Part shown: positions 16,228 to 25,157 of the stretch, piece after piece | Layout: each line of letters starts with the position of its first letter | Position numbering within the stretch: the first letter of the stretch is position 1 | NCBI GenBank assembly: GCA_947489585.1 | Contig: CANLEE010000005.1 | Coordinates: forward strand, 62,001 to 126,000 | Origin: an uncultured Psychroserpens sp. | GTDB taxonomy: Bacteria; Bacteroidota; Bacteroidia; Flavobacteriales; Flavobacteriaceae | Direction: 5' to 3' | DNA length: 64,000 nucleotides | Program-made: the position numbers and the translations under genes | Notes under the pieces: model-generated | The model's input: only the letters and a program-made list of their open reading frames with translations | Told to the model about the DNA's origin: nothing | Database searches by the model: none

Positions 16228-19119
16228 ATGTCCGATCAAAAACGCTTATTTCTTGTAGATGCTTACGCGCTAATTTTCCGTGGCTATTATGCCTTTATAA
16301 AAAATCCAAGAATCAATTCTAAAGGCGAAGATACGTCTGCTATTATGGGTTTCATGAACTCCTTGTTAGATGTTATTAAACGTGAGCGTCCCGATCATTT
16401 AGCAGTGTGCTTTGATAAAGGCGGAAGTGCAGATCGTGTAGAAATGTATCAGGAGTACAAAGCCAATCGTGATGAAACACCAGAAGGCATTAAAACTGCT
16501 GTGCCTTATATCTATGAGATTTTAAAAGCCATGCATATTCCAATCATGGTAAAAGAAGGTTATGAAGCTGATGATGTGATTGGAACTTTAGCCAAAAAAG
16601 CCGAAAAAGAAGGTTATAAAACGTATATGGTCACACCAGATAAAGATTTTGCTCAGCTCGTTTCTGAAAATATCTTTATGTATCGCCCTGTCTTTGGAGG
16701 TGGTTATGAAACTTGGGGAATTCCTGAAGTTCAGAAAAAATTTGAAGTGACCGATCCGTTACAAGTCATTGACTTTTTAGGAATGATGGGAGATGCTTCC
16801 GATAATATTCCAGGGCTTCCAGGCGTTGGTGAAAAAACAGCCAAAAAATTCCTAGCAGCTTATGGTAGTATGGAAGGTTTACTCGCCAATACGCATGAAC
16901 TCAAAGGAAAAATGAAAGAGAAAGTTGAAGCTAATGGTGAATTGGGTTTACTCTCAAAGAAACTTGCCACAATTATGTTGGATGTTCCTGTAGACTTTAA
17001 TGCAAAAGATTTTGAACTTGATCATCCCGATGTAGAAAAGGTAAAAGCCATTTTCACGCAATTAGAATTTAGAAGACTAACTGATAATTTCGTAAAAACA
17101 TTTGCTGCAGAAGCCACTGCCTCTGAAACCGAGACAGCTTCTGTCACTTCGAGTACTTCGACTTCGCTCAGTACAGGCTCCGATGAGAAGTCTTCGCCTA
17201 AACCCACAGCAACACCTAAAGAGCAAAAATCGGCAGGCGCTGGACAGTTCTCATTGTTTGGTGGAGATGCGTCAGATGCGACCGAAACCGTTTCAGAATT
17301 CACACGTAAAACGGCGGAAAACACCTCGCATTTTTATCAAAGTGTCGCTTCAGGAATGGCAACCAAATTGTTTGTCAATAATCTCTTAAATCAAACGTCG
17401 GTGTGTTTTGATACCGAAACTACTGGACTCAATCCCTTAACAGCCGAACTCGTTGGCATCGCCTTTTCATGGGAAGCCGGAAAAGGTTTTTATGTGCCAT
17501 TTCCGGAGGATAAATCAAAAGCACAAGAACTCATCGAAGTCTTACGTCCGTTTTTTGAAAACGAGCACATTCAAAAAATAGGTCAGAATTTAAAATACGA
17601 CATTAAAGTCTTAGCCAAATATAATGTGGATGTCAAAGGCAAACTCTTTGATACCATGTTGGCGCATTACCTCATCAATCCTGATATGCGACATAATATG
17701 GATGTGCTTGCGGAAACTTACCTCAATTATACACCGATTTCTATTACAGAACTCATCGGCAAAAAAGGGAAGAATCAATTGTCGATGCGCGAAGTGCCTT
17801 TAGAAAAACAAACCGAATACGCCGTTGAAGATGCAGATATCACGCTTCAGCTAAAAGAACATTTCGAAAAAGAATTAGGTGAAGCTAATACGCAAAAACT
17901 ATTTGATGAGATTGAAATTCCGTTGCTTCGTGTACTTGCGACTATGGAACTGGAAGGCATTAAACTCGATAAAGCCTTTTTAAATTCCTTATCAGAACAA
18001 CTGAATACTGATATTGCGCAACTTGAAAAAAGCATTTATGAGGCCGCAGGCGAAGAATTTAATATTGCCTCGCCAAAGCAATTAGGTATCATTCTATTTG
18101 AAAAAATGAAACTCGTTGACAAGCCTAAAAAGACCAAAACTGGACAATACAAAACCAGTGAAGATATTTTATCGTACTTAGCCAAAGAGCATGAGATTAT
18201 ACGCAACATATTAGACTATCGCGGACTCGCTAAACTGAAAAGCACCTATGTAGATGCTTTACCGCTTCAAGTGGATGACACAACACATCATGTCCATACC
18301 GATTATATGCAAACCGTTGCTGCAACAGGACGACTGAGTAGTAATAATCCGAACTTACAGAACATTCCAATTCGTACCGAACGTGGTCGTCAAGTACGAA
18401 AAGCTTTCGTACCGAGAAACGAAGACTACACTTTACTTGCTGCCGATTACTCACAAATAGAACTCCGTATCATTGCAGCTTTAAGTAAGGAGGAAACGAT
18501 GATTGAAGCCTTTAAGAATGGTGAAGACATTCATGCGTCTACGGCTTCAAAAGTGTTTGATGTACCTATTTCTGAAGTCACTCGCGAGCAACGTAGTAAT
18601 GCCAAAACGGTGAACTTCGGAATCATTTATGGTGTGTCTGCATTTGGACTCAGCAACCAAACCGATTTATCACGTGGTGAAGCCAAAGAGCTTATTGACA
18701 CCTATTATGAAACCTATCCGAAATTGCGCGCCTATATGAGCGAGCAAGTCGATTTTGCTAGAGACAATGGGTATGTACAAACCGTTTTAGGACGTCGTCG
18801 ATATTTAAAAGACATCAACTCACGCAATGCTGTGGTTCGTGGTGCTGCCGAACGAAATGCAGTCAATGCGCCTATACAAGGAAGCGCAGCCGATATCATT
18901 AAAATTGCCATGATTAATATTCATGATAAGCTACAAGCTGGTGATTATAAATCGAAAATGCTACTACAAGTACATGATGAATTGGTGTTTGATGTGTACA
19001 AACCAGAACTCGACACTCTAAAAACGCTCATCAAAACGGAAATGGAAAATGCATACACACTAGACGTCCCTCTTGATGTCGATATGGATATTGGTGATAA
19101 TTGGTTGGAGGCGCATTAG
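16228..19119 (+). CDS. polA: DNA polymerase I
   Basis: Three-domain family A polymerase. The 5' nuclease domain is residues about 1-290 (LFLVDAYALIFRGYYA, GYEADDVIGTLA, LPGVGEKTA). The 3'-5' proofreading exonuclease (about 380-560) has its acidic residues intact (CFDTETTG, NLKYDIKVL, YAVEDADIT). The polymerase domain (about 570-963) shows DYSQIELRIIAALS, RSNAKTVNFGIIYGVSAFGLS and LQVHDELVFDV. The linker between nuclease and exonuclease (about 295-370) is Ser/Thr-rich. It contains a dispersed palindromic repeat translated in frame as part of SSTSTSLSTG (about 308-317). The C-terminus DNWLEAH is complete. The stop overlaps the opposing restriction enzyme gene by 4 bp. Confidence 0.97.
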   Translation: MSDQKRLFLVDAYALIFRGYYAFIKNPRINSKGEDTSAIMGFMNSLLDVIKRERPDHLAVCFDKGGSADRVEMYQEYKANRDETPEGIKTAVPYIYEILKAMHIPIMVKEGYEADDVIGTLAKKAEKEGYKTYMVTPDKDFAQLVSENIFMYRPVFGGGYETWGIPEVQKKFEVTDPLQVIDFLGMMGDASDNIPGLPGVGEKTAKKFLAAYGSMEGLLANTHELKGKMKEKVEANGELGLLSKKLATIMLDVPVDFNAKDFELDHPDVEKVKAIFTQLEFRRLTDNFVKTFAAEATASETETASVTSSTSTSLSTGSDEKSSPKPTATPKEQKSAGAGQFSLFGGDASDATETVSEFTRKTAENTSHFYQSVASGMATKLFVNNLLNQTSVCFDTETTGLNPLTAELVGIAFSWEAGKGFYVPFPEDKSKAQELIEVLRPFFENEHIQKIGQNLKYDIKVLAKYNVDVKGKLFDTMLAHYLINPDMRHNMDVLAETYLNYTPISITELIGKKGKNQLSMREVPLEKQTEYAVEDADITLQLKEHFEKELGEANTQKLFDEIEIPLLRVLATMELEGIKLDKAFLNSLSEQLNTDIAQLEKSIYEAAGEEFNIASPKQLGIILFEKMKLVDKPKKTKTGQYKTSEDILSYLAKEHEIIRNILDYRGLAKLKSTYVDALPLQVDDTTHHVHTDYMQTVAATGRLSSNNPNLQNIPIRTERGRQVRKAFVPRNEDYTLLAADYSQIELRIIAALSKEETMIEAFKNGEDIHASTASKVFDVPISEVTREQRSNAKTVNFGIIYGVSAFGLSNQTDLSRGEAKELIDTYYETYPKLRAYMSEQVDFARDNGYVQTVLGRRRYLKDINSRNAVVRGAAERNAVNAPIQGSAADIIKIAMINIHDKLQAGDYKSKMLLQVHDELVFDVYKPELDTLKTLIKTEMENAYTLDVPLDVDMDIGDNWLEAH
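17153..17174. repeat. REP-like palindrome inside the polA coding sequence
   Basis: Core TCGACTTCGCTC flanked by the complementary arms GTACT and AGTAC. It is the same core as in 16134-16199 and 25066-25087. The frame is maintained, and it adds about eight residues (309-316) to a flexible interdomain linker. Confidence 0.7.
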
Positions 19120-19913
19120 GACAATAACTTGTTTAAATCTTCTTCAAGTTCTTTACTTTCTCTTAATTCATTAAAGCATTCTACAATTATACTATATGTA
19201 TCATCTAAACCAGTGCAAAAATTCCAAAATTGATTTTCTACCCAACCTTCATTATCTCTTTCTAGTGGTTTCCCTTTTCCTTTTGTTCTATCCCAAAATA
19301 CATCATTATAAGGATTGTAAGGGAATACAATTCTAGCTTCAGCATGTTGATTTGGATAACGACAATAAAAAAACGCATACCAATTAAGAATTTGATCAAC
19401 AAATTTAGAATATGCACCAATATTCGGTTGAACCGTTTTGGTGTCAAAAAAATAATTAACATTATCCTTAATTAACCAAATATCAACACCAAAACCTTTA
19501 GGAGCTTTTTCGAAAGAATCAATTGGTCTATTTAAAAAAGATTGACAAACAGTTTTAATTTCACTATGACTTGATATTGCGTCATATATTCCACTCATTC
19601 GTTTTCGTTCATCAAAAATAGTTTGCAGAGTATTACCTAGATTTGCAGGCATATTTACTGGACTTTCTAGATTACCATCAATTACTTCAAAGCCATTTTC
19701 AATTGCAAGTGCTTTTGCCAAAGGTTCCCATAGAGTTCTACCTAAAGAGGTTTCTAAACCTCCAACTATTGACCTAATTTTTCTTTCTTTAGGTATTATT
19801 AAATCGAGTATTTGAAAATTTGCTTTTTTATTAAGAGATTTCTTCGCAAAATCAACTATACTCTTCTTAACTGTTTCTCTTATTATTGTTTTTGCCTGTT
19901 GATTTGTTAACAT
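19116..19913 (-). CDS. Type II restriction endonuclease, TdeIII-like
   Basis: 265 residues resembling the TdeIII/MjaII-type restriction endonuclease family, whose studied members cut GGNCC. The catalytic PD-(D/E)xK site is readable as GVDIW (Asp144) followed by YFFDTKT (Asp157-x-Lys159). LGRTLWEPLAKALA near residue 57-70 is also typical. The cytosine methyltransferase upstream on the same strand (22-bp gap) completes a type II restriction-modification pair. GGNCC specificity is an inference from family resemblance only. The pair lies directly against the end of polA, with a 4-bp overlap of stop codons, which suggests insertion at a gene boundary. Confidence 0.85.
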   Translation of the reverse strand: MLTNQQAKTIIRETVKKSIVDFAKKSLNKKANFQILDLIIPKERKIRSIVGGLETSLGRTLWEPLAKALAIENGFEVIDGNLESPVNMPANLGNTLQTIFDERKRMSGIYDAISSHSEIKTVCQSFLNRPIDSFEKAPKGFGVDIWLIKDNVNYFFDTKTVQPNIGAYSKFVDQILNWYAFFYCRYPNQHAEARIVFPYNPYNDVFWDRTKGKGKPLERDNEGWVENQFWNFCTGLDDTYSIIVECFNELRESKELEEDLNKLLS

Positions 19914-19935
19914 GTAAGTTTGAATATATTCAAAT

Positions 19936-21192
19936 TTACTGCTTTAGAACTAAAGAACTATGATAGTCATTCAAAAACTTAATAATAGAGTAACCTATTT
20001 CTTTACCCAAATTACAAGGAACAGCATTTCCAATCTGTTTATATTGTTGAGATACAGAACCTGCAAATCTCCATTCATCAGGGAATGTTTGAATTCTAGC
20101 ATATTCTCGCACAGTAAAAGGTCTCGTTTCATCTGGATGACATCTTTCTGTTTGTTTTTGAGCAGGACTGCAAGTTAAAGTTAAACTTGGTTCATCCCAA
20201 CCAATACGCCTAGCCATTCCTGTTTTTCCGCCACCTAAATAAAAGCTTTTACCCATATACTCTTTCTGTAAATCTATTGGCAAATCTCTCCAATACCCTT
20301 TCGGTGGTATTAAGTCTAGAATTTCTTTTTTATGTGGTGGATATTTTGAGCCTTCAGATTTAGGAACATTAGAATCATATAATGCTCCTTTTTTTAAAGC
20401 ATCAGATAAATTATAAATGGCTTGATAAGGTTTAGGGTATTCGTACTTTATATTAATATCTTTTCTTATTCCGACTAAAATTATTCGTTCACGTTTTTGT
20501 GGTACTTTATAATTAATAGCTTTTAATACTTTTACAGGGACAACATTGTAACCAATCTCATCAAGAATTGAAAGCATGCCTTTTAATGTTTCCCCTTTTT
20601 CATGAGAAAGTAAACCTTTAACATTTTCTCCAATACATATTAACGGGTTTACTTCTTTAACAGCACGAGCAAATTCATAAAACAAAGTTCCTCTAGCGTC
20701 TTCTAACCCTAATTTTTTTCCAGCGTAACTAAAAGCTTGACATGGGAAACCACCTGTTACAATTTCAACCTCATCCTTATATTTTTCAAAATTGAAAGAT
20801 TTAATATCTCCTTCCAAAACATTCCAGTTTGGACGATTTTCACGTAATGTTTGGCAAGCCCATTTATCTATTTCATTTAAAGCAGCACATTTTATTCCTG
20901 CTTTTTCAAGTCCAATTGCTAAGCCTCCTGCACCTGCAAATAATTCTAGAACTTTATATTCTCTTAATGGTTTTTCAGAATTATCTACTTCTTCTTCAAG
21001 ATTGTCAAATAGTGGTTTAATCAAATTATTAATGTCTTCTTTTTTATAGACACGATATTCACTTATAGGTTCTCTCAAGGCTTCAAGTTTTCCATCTCTA
21101 TCCCATCTCCGTAAAGTTTCTTTACTTTTACCTAAAATTTCAGCAGCTTCAGAAAGCGAATAATAATCCTTTATAACCATATTACACAACAT
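19936..21192 (-). CDS. DNA (cytosine-5) methyltransferase with N-terminal helix-turn-helix
   Basis: Modification enzyme of the restriction-modification pair. A MerR/excisionase-like HTH (about 9-58; YYSLSEAAEILGKSKETLRRW then EYRVYKKEDI) precedes the m5C methyltransferase. Motif I is FAGAGG (85-90), motif IV GGFPCQAFS has catalytic Cys151, motif VI is ENV (189-191), motif VIII is QKRERIILVG, and the final motifs are REYARIQTFPDEW and GNAVP. The HTH suggests autoregulation of the R-M operon, as in other HTH-MTase fusions. A -7 box at 21206-21213 leaves almost no leader for the first ATG (21192), so the ATG at 21180 (MVIK) is an alternative start. Confidence 0.93.
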   Translation of the reverse strand: MLCNMVIKDYYSLSEAAEILGKSKETLRRWDRDGKLEALREPISEYRVYKKEDINNLIKPLFDNLEEEVDNSEKPLREYKVLELFAGAGGLAIGLEKAGIKCAALNEIDKWACQTLRENRPNWNVLEGDIKSFNFEKYKDEVEIVTGGFPCQAFSYAGKKLGLEDARGTLFYEFARAVKEVNPLICIGENVKGLLSHEKGETLKGMLSILDEIGYNVVPVKVLKAINYKVPQKRERIILVGIRKDINIKYEYPKPYQAIYNLSDALKKGALYDSNVPKSEGSKYPPHKKEILDLIPPKGYWRDLPIDLQKEYMGKSFYLGGGKTGMARRIGWDEPSLTLTCSPAQKQTERCHPDETRPFTVREYARIQTFPDEWRFAGSVSQQYKQIGNAVPCNLGKEIGYSIIKFLNDYHSSLVLKQ

Positions 21193-21205
21193 TATACATT
21201 GGTTA

Positions 21206-21213
21206 CAAATTTA
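21206..21213 (-). promoter_or_regulatory. -7 box (TAAATTTG) for the R-M operon
   Basis: Exact TAnnTTTG on the minus strand, 13 bp before the first possible ATG of the methyltransferase and 25 bp before the second. No clear -33 TTG. The methyltransferase's HTH could bind here. Confidence 0.5.
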
Positions 21214-21277
21214 TAAAAGAATTTTTAATAATTCCTTATAATTTAATAATAAAATAAATTGAATTTAAAGCTAGAAT

Positions 21278-23236
21278 CTAACGCCTCTTTTTCTTCTTCC
21301 CCTTATATTTCACCTTGTTCTTTCGTTGATTAAATGGCACAGCATCATTAAAGGTGTTTTTAGCCTCACCTTTAGGTTTGTTTTTACGCCATTTTTCATC
21401 TTTTTTAGGGAGTAACACGTCTAATAAATCTTGGCGACCGAGTTTGTTTAAGGTCTTTTTTATCCAATCCTTATTTTCGTTTTTATACCAAAAGAAAAAG
21501 CGGTGTTGCTCATCTTTCTCTTTGCGTGTTTTTGGCGTATTGACTTTTTTAAGCGTATAGGGATGATAGCCACTATAATAAATCACTGTCGCAACCGTCA
21601 TGGGTGTTGGTGTAAAACCTTGTACTTGCTCTAACTGAAAACCCATGTCTTTGGTTTCGGCAGCGAGATTGGCCATGTCTTCCACTTCACATGCTGGATG
21701 ATTTGAAATAAAATAAGGGATCAATTGAAGCTTCAAGCCTTTCTTGATATTGATTTTATCAAAACGCTCTTTAAACTTATGGAAGTATGTAAACGACGGC
21801 TTTCGCATCAGTTTTAATACAGGATCACTCGTATGTTCTGGTGCGACTTTAAGTCGGCCAGACACGTGTTTGGTCATTACTTCTTCGGTATAGTCGTCAA
21901 GCTCTTTAGGGTCGGCATTTTTATTAAACTCTGGGACTAACATATCGTGACGAATACCAGAACCTATAAACGACTTCTTCACTTTCGGATGCTTGTCAAC
22001 GGCTTGATACAAATCGGTTAGCGGCTTGTGTGACGTATCTAAATTACTACATATGACTGGTGAAATACAACTAGGCGCCACACATTTGTCGCATATCGAC
22101 TGTACTTTCCCTTTCATTTTATACATATTGGCACTTGGCCCTCCAATATCGGATAAGTAGCCTTTAAAATCAGGCATATTAGCAACGATATCCACTTCAC
22201 GCAAAACCGATTCTTGACTTCGAGAGGCTATAAATTTTCCTTGATGTGCCGAAATGGTACAGAAACTACAACCACCAAAACAACCACGATGAATGTTTAT
22301 CGAAAACTTAATCATTTCAAACGCAGGAATTGGTCCGCGTTTCTTGTATTTTGGATGTGGCAATCGTGTATATGGCAACTCAAAAGACGCATCAATTTCG
22401 TCTTCGGTCATTGTAGGATATGGCGGATTAATCATCAAGGTCTTATCGCCTACTTTTTGAAAAATTCGTCTGGCTGCTAACTTATTTGATTCTTGCTCTA
22501 TCGTTTTAAAATTAGACGCGTATTTTTTCTTGTCCTTTAAACACACTTCATGCGACGCAATTTCAACATCTTCCCAATTGCTATTCTTAGGGATTTTAGC
22601 ATCTTGATCTAAAAGCACAGCCGTTTGCTTAATGGTAGTAATACTAGAAAACGGCACACCTTTTTGCATTAAACGCACCACTTCTTTTAGAGGTTGTTCG
22701 CCCATTCCGTACACTAACATATCGGCTTTAGAGCTTTCCAAAATGGTTGGCATTAAGGTATCACTCCAATAATCGTAGTGTGTGACGCGACGCAATGAGG
22801 CTTCAATTCCTCCAAGTAATACAGGTACGTCAGGCCATTTCTCTTTTAGAATTTTAGAATATACGGTTGTAGCATAATCTGGACGAAATCCAATATCACC
22901 ATTTGGCGTATAGGCATCTTTATCGCGACGTTTCTTATTCGCGTTATAGTTGCTAATCATGGGGTCCATGCAACCTCCAGTGACACCAAAAAACAATTTT
23001 GGCGCACCAAGTTTTACAAAATCCTGAAGATTATCAGTAACACTAGGTTGCGGTACAATAGCAACACGTAAGCCAAAACTTTCTAATAAACGCCCAATAA
23101 CTGCTGGGCCAAAGGTTGGATGATCCACATAAGCGTCACCACTAAATAAGATGACATCTAGTGCATCCCATCCGCGGATCTTCACCTCTTTATTTGTGGT
23201 AGGCAACCAACTTGAAAGTCTTAACTCGTCTTGCAT
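21278..23236 (-). CDS. YgiQ-family radical SAM protein
   Basis: 652 residues matching the UPF0313/YgiQ family. It has an N-terminal B12-binding-like region (FLGDAYVDHPTFGPAVIGRLLE-type, here FSGDAYVDHPTFGPAVIGRLLESFG) and a central radical SAM domain. The [4Fe-4S] cysteines lie in RGCFGGCSFC (Cys319, Cys323, Cys326), here CxxxCxxC. A second Cys cluster (CDKCVAPSCISPVIC, about 385-400) may bind another cluster. The C-terminus is a very basic tail (KNKVKYKGKKKKRR). The reaction is unknown for the family. Probably transcribed alone from a -7 box only 7 nt before the ATG. Confidence 0.93.
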   Translation of the reverse strand: MQDELRLSSWLPTTNKEVKIRGWDALDVILFSGDAYVDHPTFGPAVIGRLLESFGLRVAIVPQPSVTDNLQDFVKLGAPKLFFGVTGGCMDPMISNYNANKKRRDKDAYTPNGDIGFRPDYATTVYSKILKEKWPDVPVLLGGIEASLRRVTHYDYWSDTLMPTILESSKADMLVYGMGEQPLKEVVRLMQKGVPFSSITTIKQTAVLLDQDAKIPKNSNWEDVEIASHEVCLKDKKKYASNFKTIEQESNKLAARRIFQKVGDKTLMINPPYPTMTEDEIDASFELPYTRLPHPKYKKRGPIPAFEMIKFSINIHRGCFGGCSFCTISAHQGKFIASRSQESVLREVDIVANMPDFKGYLSDIGGPSANMYKMKGKVQSICDKCVAPSCISPVICSNLDTSHKPLTDLYQAVDKHPKVKKSFIGSGIRHDMLVPEFNKNADPKELDDYTEEVMTKHVSGRLKVAPEHTSDPVLKLMRKPSFTYFHKFKERFDKINIKKGLKLQLIPYFISNHPACEVEDMANLAAETKDMGFQLEQVQGFTPTPMTVATVIYYSGYHPYTLKKVNTPKTRKEKDEQHRFFFWYKNENKDWIKKTLNKLGRQDLLDVLLPKKDEKWRKNKPKGEAKNTFNDAVPFNQRKNKVKYKGKKKKRR

Positions 23237-23243
23237 AACTTTG

Positions 23244-23251
23244 CAAAAATA
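23244..23251 (-). promoter_or_regulatory. -7 box (TATTTTTG) for the ygiQ-like gene, near-leaderless
   Basis: Exact TAnnTTTG on the minus strand with only 7 nt between its G and the ATG at 23236, so the mRNA leader would be only a few nt. Confidence 0.5.
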
Positions 23252-23292
23252 CTTAAAAATTAACCGCTTATGGGTTAAAACTGAAAAGCCTA

Positions 23293-24924
23293 CTACAAAT
23301 CCAAGCCTTTTAAACTCTCAACACGATTTCGAATTAAGAAATCATCAATGGTTTCAAAGTGTTCAATAACACGTTGTTCTTTAAATTCAAAAACCTTTTT
23401 TGAAAGCCCTTGTAAAAAATCACGATCGTGAGAGACCAAAACAAGTGTGCCATCAAAATTTTTAAGCGCTTCTTTGAGTACATCTTTAGATTTTAAATCA
23501 AGGTGGTTTGTTGGTTCATCGAGAATGAGTAAGTTCACAGGTTCGAGCAATAACTTCACCATTGCCAATCTAGTTTTTTCACCACCAGATAATACACTCA
23601 CCTTTTTATCAATCTCATCGCCTTTAAACATAAAACGCCCTAAGATATTTTTGATTTGTGTACGTACATCGCCTTTAGCAACCTCATCAACGGTTTGAAA
23701 AATGGTTAAGTTTTCATCTAATAAAGCCGCTTGGTTTTGAGCAAAATAACCAACCTTTACATTGTGTCCTAAACTGCAAGTTCCGTCGACATCAATTTCT
23801 CCTAAAATGGCTTTTATCATGGTTGACTTTCCTTCACCATTTCTCCCTACAAAACAGACTTTCTCTCCTCTAGCAATAGACATATTGGCATTTTTAAACA
23901 CCACATGATCACCATAAGATTTAGAAACCTCTTTAACCGTTACAGGATAATCTCCAGAACGTTGTGTTGGTGGAAAACGCAATTTTAAAGCCGATGTATC
24001 AATATCATCAATCTCTATAATTTCTAATTTTTCTAGCATGCGCTCTCTCGACGACACTTGATTCGTTTTTGAATATGTGCCTTTAAATCGCTCAATAAAC
24101 TGCATATTATCGGCAATGAATTTTTGCTGTTCTTGGTAGGCTTTGATTTGATGTGTTCTGCGCTCTTCACGTAATTGCAAGTAATGGGTATACTTCGCTT
24201 TATAATCATAAATACGTCCCATGGTCACTTCAATAGTACGATTGGTGATATTGTCAATAAAAGCGCGATCATGCGAAATCACAACAACTGCATTGGCTTT
24301 ATTGACTAAGAAATCTTCTAACCAAATCACCGATTCGATATCAATGTGGTTTGTAGGCTCATCTAATAAAATCAAATCTGGCTTTTGAAGTAAAATTTTA
24401 GCCAATTCAATTCGCATGCGATAGCCTCCAGAAAATTCATTGGTTTGTCTTGTGAAATCACTTTGCTTAAACCCTAAGCCTTTAAGTGCTTTTTCAACTT
24501 CGGCATCGTAATTCACATCTTCTAATGCATAAAACGTTTCGCCTAAATCTGATACACGCTCAATAATTTTCATGTACGCTTCAGATTCATAATCGGTTCG
24601 AGTTTCGAGTTGCTTATTTAAACCTTCCATTTCATCACGCATTGCAAATACGTGACTAAAAGCCTTTGAGGCTTCATCAAAAACTGTCGTATTATCTTCA
24701 GTTAATAAATGCTGTGGTAAGTAAGCAATAATCGCATCTTTTGGTGTTCTCACATTTCCGCGAGTCGCATTTTGAACACCAGCTATGATTTTCATCATGG
24801 TCGATTTTCCTGCACCATTTTTTCCCATTAATGCAATTTTATCATCGGCATTAATGGTAAACGACACATCACTAAAAAGTGTATGACCACTAAATTCTAC
24901 TGCTAAATTATCTACTGAAATCAT
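23293..24924 (-). CDS. ABC-F family ATPase
   Basis: Two ABC domains in one soluble chain of 543 residues, no membrane segments. First Walker A is GKNGAGKST (about 35-43) with signature FSGGYRMRIELAK and LLDEPTNHID. Second Walker A is GRNGEGKST (about 355-363) with LSGGEKTRLAMVK and ILDEPTNHLD. Between them lies the charged P-site-tRNA-interacting linker (about 240-310). This is the layout of ribosome-associated ABC-F translation factors (YbiT/Uup/EttA type). It is not specifically recognisable as an antibiotic-resistance member. The C-terminus is short. Confidence 0.92.
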   Translation of the reverse strand: MISVDNLAVEFSGHTLFSDVSFTINADDKIALMGKNGAGKSTMMKIIAGVQNATRGNVRTPKDAIIAYLPQHLLTEDNTTVFDEASKAFSHVFAMRDEMEGLNKQLETRTDYESEAYMKIIERVSDLGETFYALEDVNYDAEVEKALKGLGFKQSDFTRQTNEFSGGYRMRIELAKILLQKPDLILLDEPTNHIDIESVIWLEDFLVNKANAVVVISHDRAFIDNITNRTIEVTMGRIYDYKAKYTHYLQLREERRTHQIKAYQEQQKFIADNMQFIERFKGTYSKTNQVSSRERMLEKLEIIEIDDIDTSALKLRFPPTQRSGDYPVTVKEVSKSYGDHVVFKNANMSIARGEKVCFVGRNGEGKSTMIKAILGEIDVDGTCSLGHNVKVGYFAQNQAALLDENLTIFQTVDEVAKGDVRTQIKNILGRFMFKGDEIDKKVSVLSGGEKTRLAMVKLLLEPVNLLILDEPTNHLDLKSKDVLKEALKNFDGTLVLVSHDRDFLQGLSKKVFEFKEQRVIEHFETIDDFLIRNRVESLKGLDL

Positions 24925-24943
24925 CTAAAACCATTTAAAGCTG

Positions 24944-24951
24944 CAAAACTA
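24944..24951 (-). promoter_or_regulatory. -7 box (TAGTTTTG) for the ABC-F gene
   Basis: Exact TAnnTTTG on the minus strand, 19 bp before the start codon at 24924. Confidence 0.45.
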
Positions 24952-25065
24952 CTAAAAACCCAAGTTCAATATGAAAAAATAGTGTTATTAATATTGAAGT
25001 CCATTTTCATAGCTTTTCGTCACTTTAAGCATGGTCGAAAAGTCTCCAAAAGTGATCATTCGCAA

Positions 25066-25087
25066 AGGTTTCGACTACGCTCAACCT
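25066..25087. repeat. REP-like palindrome, third copy
   Basis: Core TCGACTACGCTC flanked by AGGTT and AACCT. It lies in the shared upstream region of the ABC-F gene and tsaC. The core matches the copies at 16177-16192 and 17153-17174 with one variable base, and the stem bases differ but remain complementary. Confidence 0.7.
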
Positions 25088-25157
25088 GACATTTAAAATT
25101 CAAATGCCCTATAATTCTTTCGTTTTTTTAAAGTAATATTGCAATCAGAAACCTAGT

